Assembly (NCBI GenBank): GCA_018263335.1
Contig: JADFCY010000009.1
Span: forward strand, 20,554 to 84,553
Source of the DNA: Methanolinea sp.
Lineage (GTDB): Archaea; Halobacteriota; Methanomicrobia; Methanomicrobiales; Methanospirillaceae
Length of the DNA: 64,000 bases
Direction: 5' to 3'
Shown here: positions 59,792 to 64,000 of the stretch, piece after piece
Numbering within the stretch: position 1 is the first letter of the stretch
How the letters are laid out: every line of letters starts with the position of its first letter
Notes under the pieces: model-generated
Database searches by the model: none
What the model was told of the DNA's origin: nothing
Seen by the model: only the letters and a program-made list of their open reading frames with translations
Program-made: the position numbers and the translations under genes

Positions 59792-60412
59792 CTAATTCTT
59801 AATCAATCTCATCACTGCATGAATGACTTCCGCCATCTTCTCCCGGGTGGGTGTCTGGCCGCGGGTTACCCCGCTCACGATGGCCATGACAGTGCCCCTG
59901 GTTTTTATCCTCTCCGGGGATGGCATCACCAGGGCGGTCTTCACACCTTCCCTGGCCAGGTCCTCGAAGTCTATCGGGGCCTGCGAGACCACGACTGCCT
60001 TCACGTCACAGGCTGCGAGGATATAGCGGACCTTGTGGACCACATGGGATGTCACGTTCCCGTGGTGGAGGATGGCAATCCGGTGCTTCTCTATCTGGTG
60101 GATCTCCTTCTCCGTCAGGCCGAAGTATGCCCCGAGCACCGCACCACCGATATTGGTGGCGTCCGGGGGGACACCGGAGCCCGCGTTCAGGACCAGGGTG
60201 CTCACGCTGTACTCGATCCCCTGCTGCCGGAGGGCAGAGGTGATGTCACAGACGGGCTTTGTCACGTGGCGCCTTCCCGGGGACATTCCGACCACGATGA
60301 CATCGGGGTAGCGGCACTCTGATATCGTGCCCCTCTGGGCGATTCCGCCGCCTTTTCCCATGCCCATGGCCTCCCTGCAGTCGACTACCTGGGTGACTCT
60401 TCCCATTGGCAT
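59792..60412 (-). CDS. mcrC: methyl-coenzyme M reductase operon protein C
   Basis: MPMGRVTQVVDCREAMGMGKGGGIAQRGTISECRYPDVIVVGMSPGRRHVTKPVCDIT. Confidence 0.95.
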   Translation of the reverse strand: MPMGRVTQVVDCREAMGMGKGGGIAQRGTISECRYPDVIVVGMSPGRRHVTKPVCDITSALRQQGIEYSVSTLVLNAGSGVPPDATNIGGAVLGAYFGLTEKEIHQIEKHRIAILHHGNVTSHVVHKVRYILAACDVKAVVVSQAPIDFEDLAREGVKTALVMPSPERIKTRGTVMAIVSGVTRGQTPTREKMAEVIHAVMRLIKN

Positions 60413-60413
60413 A

Positions 60414-60881
60414 TTACTTGGTTCCCTGGAGGATGACAAGTCCGGACTTGCCCGGTTCCGTTAACCCGATGATAGTTTTGTCAGCATCGGGTCCATACTT
60501 TGCATAGTCCACAAGCGACGGCTCGGTCTTCATGTACCTGCCCTCCTGGAGGTACCACGGGAACTTTGTAATTCCCTTCTCGCAGGCCTCCTTTATAGCA
60601 GGAATAAAGTCCCTGCTCACCAGTTCGAGCACGATGGTCCCTACATGGACCTCAAGCTGCACATCCTGCCCCCCGATCTTGATGACCCTGCGAAGCTCGG
60701 TTGGGTTCGGCAACCCCTTCGCGGGACCATAGGGGACGGTAGCAGGGAGTCGGGGACCATTCAGGATGATCCTCCGCACCCCTGATGTTGCAACGATGAG
60801 GTTCATGACCTGCTCGACAGTGTCGGGGTTCATGAGCCGTTCCGATACGATCCTGACCTGAGGATATGTGGCGTCTGTCAT
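60414..60881 (-). CDS. mcrD: methyl-coenzyme M reductase operon protein D
   Basis: VRIVSERLMNPDTVEQVMNLIVATSGVRRIILNGPRLPATVPYGPAKG. Confidence 0.95.
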   Translation of the reverse strand: MTDATYPQVRIVSERLMNPDTVEQVMNLIVATSGVRRIILNGPRLPATVPYGPAKGLPNPTELRRVIKIGGQDVQLEVHVGTIVLELVSRDFIPAIKEACEKGITKFPWYLQEGRYMKTEPSLVDYAKYGPDADKTIIGLTEPGKSGLVILQGTK

Positions 60882-60896
60882 TCTTGTATGAGGACG

Positions 60897-62210
60897 TTAC
60901 ACCGCCTTTGCAATGGTCTGCAACGGCATCTTGAACTCGTCCAGCTGTCCGAAGGTGTCCTGGTAGACCTTTGAGGTCTGCTCGGGTCCGAACATCTGGG
61001 TTCCTGCATCCAGCGAACAGGCGACGCACACGCACGGGATACCCACACCGGCAGCGTGCCTGGTCACGACGTGGTTGCCGTTGAACACACCGGGGCCACC
61101 GCCACCATAGATCGAGTGGCTGAAGAAGGAGAACCCGACGGCGACTCCCATGACGCGGCCAAAGTCGCATCCGGGCAGACCGGTCTCGTGCTCAAGCAGG
61201 TCGTTGAAGTAGAGCAGGGTGGAGGATACCGCCTGTGCGAACCGCCCGGCACCGCAGTTGACCATGGTTGCAGCCATGGTTCCGGCGGCAGCGTACGCGT
61301 TCCACATCATGGGGTCCTTGGTGTCGTAGAAGATGTAGCCGCTCTTGCCCTTCTTTCCGGCCTTGATGACCTTGTCCTCGATTGCCCTCTCGACGAGGCT
61401 CTGGACAACGGTCCCAATGGTCCCGGTCTTTCCGTTCTTCTTCACGAGGTCGTAGACCATGTTGTTGGCATTCAGGCCCTGGTATGCATACAGCAGGAGC
61501 TGGGCGCGCTCGAACGGCCCAATCGCCATTCCCATCTCGAACTCTCCGGCCTGCTCGAATGTGGAAGAGAGTGCGGCGGTCTGCATGGCATTTTTGTGGG
61601 TCATCATTGCCACGTGGTTGGCGGGGATGTTCCGGAGCGCATAGCCAAGACCCTCGTTGTTCTGGGGGATTGACAGCACAGACACGACGTTGCCGCCCTG
61701 CATGTCCATAGTCTGGGGGTATGCACCCCATACTGCGGTCTTGACATAGGGAGCGTCGAACATGCCAATCTTGTACTGGTCAATAATGGCGTAGGTGGTC
61801 GCTGCGGCCACTGCGGTTGCTGCTGCATCGTAGGTCGCTGCGGCCTTCAGGCGGGCGCTCGGGACTTCGACGAGGAGCATCTTGCCGCCACCGACCTTGG
61901 TGATCTTGGTGTCATCCTTGTCGGCAACCGCAACCATCTTCTGGATCTTGTCAATCAGGGCGTCGCAGTCCTTGACGCAGTCTGCCTTGATCTTGTATCC
62001 AAGGATCTGGTTGTTCTTCCCGGCCATCATGCCGGTCTTGATCGCGTTGTCAATTCCGGCCAGGTTGACCGCTACCGTCCTCTTGGTGAGGTCGATGAGT
62101 TTCAGGGTCCCTGCATTGTTCAGGGGACTGACCTTGTCGAGTGCAACACCACTCTTCAGAACTTTCCCCTGGTCGTCATACAGGTCGACGGTGTCTTTGT
62201 ATTTTGCCAT
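60897..62210 (-). CDS. mcrB: methyl-coenzyme M reductase subunit beta
   Basis: [30 protein letters not shown]...[29 protein letters not shown]. Confidence 0.98.
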   Translation of the reverse strand: MAKYKDTVDLYDDQGKVLKSGVALDKVSPLNNAGTLKLIDLTKRTVAVNLAGIDNAIKTGMMAGKNNQILGYKIKADCVKDCDALIDKIQKMVAVADKDDTKITKVGGGKMLLVEVPSARLKAAATYDAAATAVAAATTYAIIDQYKIGMFDAPYVKTAVWGAYPQTMDMQGGNVVSVLSIPQNNEGLGYALRNIPANHVAMMTHKNAMQTAALSSTFEQAGEFEMGMAIGPFERAQLLLYAYQGLNANNMVYDLVKKNGKTGTIGTVVQSLVERAIEDKVIKAGKKGKSGYIFYDTKDPMMWNAYAAAGTMAATMVNCGAGRFAQAVSSTLLYFNDLLEHETGLPGCDFGRVMGVAVGFSFFSHSIYGGGGPGVFNGNHVVTRHAAGVGIPCVCVACSLDAGTQMFGPEQTSKVYQDTFGQLDEFKMPLQTIAKAV

Positions 62211-62554
62211 AATTTATCCTCTTTTCGTCATTTCGTGTCGCGTTGCATTACAATAACTGAACGACGGCATTCGCTAATATGAACACTGATGCTGGATGAT
62301 GGTCACTACTGCACGTCCCCTCACGGGACAATCTACTATACTTATTCGCTTGATAAAAGGTTTCCGATTTAATTCTGGCATTCTATTTTATAATAATTAC
62401 CAGATAATTAACCATATTTGGGAAAAAGTTCAAATATTACAGGGTTTTTCGGTTTCCTTTTTTTAACCCATATTAAAAAAATTAAAAATTTTGTTACTTA
62501 TTATTACACATCTCTAAAAAATGTATGAAAATCTGGTGCGCTCCGTGCCCGGAA

Positions 62555-62578
62555 AAGTTATATCTTGAGATATAACTT
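62555..62578 (-). terminator. hairpin overlapping the fwdC stop codon, probable terminator or processing element
   Basis: Minus strand AAGTTATATC-TCAA-GATATAACTT followed by TT: 10-bp perfect stem, 4-nt loop. Confidence 0.55.
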
Positions 62579-63358
62579 CCCGTACACGATTTGGCCCTTT
62601 CTCTTGGGGTGCCTCTCGCCGGTATCCCCATAGAAGAGCGAGAATTTTCCGCTCTCCCCGTCCACCTCGAGCTCCTCGTCATGGACGTACTTGAAACCGG
62701 GCATCATCACGTCGATTGCGCCGTAGACGTAGATCTCGCCTCCGACCATCTGGCCGCCCACCTTGCTCGGGGCATTGCCCTTGATGATGATCTTGCCTCC
62801 CTCCATGTGGGTGCCTACGTGGACATCGGTGTTGCCGTGCACGACGATGGTGCCGCCGTTCATGAAGTACCCGATGTCGCTGCCTGCATCGCCCTTGACG
62901 CGGATGAGGCCGCCCTGCATGCCCCTCCAGTCGCCGCGGTAGGCGGCCCCAAGGTAATTGCCTGCATTGCCTTCGATGACGAACTCTCCGCCCTTCATCC
63001 CGATGCCGGCAAACGCCTCGACACTGCCCTTCACGAGGAGCTTTCCGCCCTGCATCCATGCACCTGTGTACATGTCGGGGCTGTTCTCCACCACCACTTC
63101 TCCGGCAGTCATCTTCATGCCGATATACTTCACCCTGCTCACATCGCCCTTTACGACGATGCGGGTATCGGCGGCGGTCGCTCCGGCTTCGCCGGCGACC
63201 TCGAAGTACTTGCTGAGCGTGGTCTGGTCACGCCCCTCGTAGGCGTGGAGGGCGGCAATCTCTGACGCCTTCTTCCCGGCGAACTTGTCCGGCGAGATGT
63301 TGTCTGCCTCGAGATAGAGTTTGGGCTGGTTTTTCATGGTTAATGTGACAGTCTCCAT
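62558..63358 (-). CDS. fwdC: formylmethanofuran dehydrogenase subunit C
   Basis: GXXMXGG beta-helix repeats (MKGGEFVIEGNAGNYLGAAYRGDWRGMQGGLIRVKGDAGSDIGYFMNGGTIVVHGN...). Confidence 0.94.
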   Translation of the reverse strand: METVTLTMKNQPKLYLEADNISPDKFAGKKASEIAALHAYEGRDQTTLSKYFEVAGEAGATAADTRIVVKGDVSRVKYIGMKMTAGEVVVENSPDMYTGAWMQGGKLLVKGSVEAFAGIGMKGGEFVIEGNAGNYLGAAYRGDWRGMQGGLIRVKGDAGSDIGYFMNGGTIVVHGNTDVHVGTHMEGGKIIIKGNAPSKVGGQMVGGEIYVYGAIDVMMPGFKYVHDEELEVDGESGKFSLFYGDTGERHPKRKGQIVYGKLYLKI

Positions 63359-63367
63359 TCCTCCACC

Positions 63368-64000
63368 TCACGCGGTTGCGTCCACCTCGATCACGTACGG
63401 ATTGGGGACGAAGTGCTTTGATACGTCGTAATTTGCCTGGGTGACGCTGTAGTAGCGCAGGAACTTGTCCTTGATGTCGCGCATCACCTGCGGGTTCTCG
63501 TTCACCTTGGCGTGGACCCAGATGGTGCGCTTGTTCCCGTTGCTGACGATCTCGCCGTCGATGACGACCGGAACGCCCGTCTTCATCACGTAGGCCGCCC
63601 GTGAGAACGCCTTCTCGATCTCGTCGGGCTTGTGCGATTTTTCGGGGTTGAAGTCGTAGACGACCACATCTGCGTCCATTCCGGGTTTAAGCCCGCCGTA
63701 GAGGTGTCCCATACCGAGCGACCTGGCCGGCCCTGCCCTGGTCATCTGGGCGATCTCGTAGAGGGTGAGCTCACGGTCGATCCCCGCGATATGGGTGGCC
63801 TCCACCATCTTCGCGCCGTGCTTGAAGGAGTCGATCTGCTGCTTCCTTGCCTCGGCGCTCATCAGCCACTTGATGATGCGCGGGTAACGGGTGAACGGAC
63901 CGGCGTTCGGGTGGTCGGTGGTGATGAAGGTGCGCATGGGATCCTTGGTAAAGAGCGCGATCTCAAGCCCGATTGCCCACTGGATCTCGCAGACCTTGAT
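63368..64000 (-). CDS. fwdA: formylmethanofuran dehydrogenase subunit A (partial, runs off window)
   Basis: RTFITTDHPNAGPFTRYPRIIKWLMS...GHLYGGLKPGMDADVVVYDFNPE; frame stays open to the window edge. Confidence 0.93.
   Translation of the reverse strand: MKVCEIQWAIGLEIALFTKDPMRTFITTDHPNAGPFTRYPRIIKWLMSAEARKQQIDSFKHGAKMVEATHIAGIDRELTLYEIAQMTRAGPARSLGMGHLYGGLKPGMDADVVVYDFNPEKSHKPDEIEKAFSRAAYVMKTGVPVVIDGEIVSNGNKRTIWVHAKVNENPQVMRDIKDKFLRYYSVTQANYDVSKHFVPNPYVIEVDATA

Noticed and set aside
1-64000. Insertion sequence, prophage or defence island
   Set aside because: No transposase, integrase, phage structural or toxin-antitoxin genes recognised; gene content is mostly core archaeal

Overview
This window is a gene-dense, GC-rich chromosomal segment of a hydrogenotrophic methanogenic archaeon. 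It is probably of the order Methanomicrobiales, inferred from the PGF-CTERM S-layer protein, the mcrBDCGA and mtrEDCBAFGH operons, mer and mtd. Main blocks: iorAB and a DNA methyltransferase; cbf5/hemD; nop5/flpA; thymidylate synthase; an S-layer glycoprotein; AMP phosphorylase; dcd and an NrpR-type regulator; a divergent FtsZ-like protein; mer; mtd with a divergent Tfx-type regulator; the complete S10/spc ribosomal superoperon through secY, adkA and cmk; an accessory stretch (MBL hydrolase, GNAT, DUF2156, AdoMetDC-like, MarC, CoA ligase, tandem rubredoxin, Usp-Usp-GNAT fusion, CGGC protein, SPASM radical SAM); and a methanogenesis block (mtr operon, B12 radical SAM, mcr operon, start of the fwd operon). 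Four tRNAs were read directly (Ile-GAU, Ser-GGA, Gln-CUG, Arg-UCG). I saw no CRISPR array, transposase or prophage. The most interesting signals are: (1) an apparent MtrA-MtrG fusion whose MtrA part is a near-identical copy (2 mismatches in 518 bp by eye) of the genuine mtrA two genes upstream; (2) a 72-bp tandem repeat directly downstream of a SPASM radical SAM gene that could encode a Cys-containing repeat peptide; (3) a structured, non-coding-looking region of about 500 bp upstream of rpl3; (4) a divergent FtsZ/tubulin-like protein with a degenerate GTPase signature; (5) an AdoMet-decarboxylase-like protein without the usual ESH processing motif, behind an inverted-repeat-rich AT region. 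All calls come from reading the sequence and remembered family knowledge; no database search was run.
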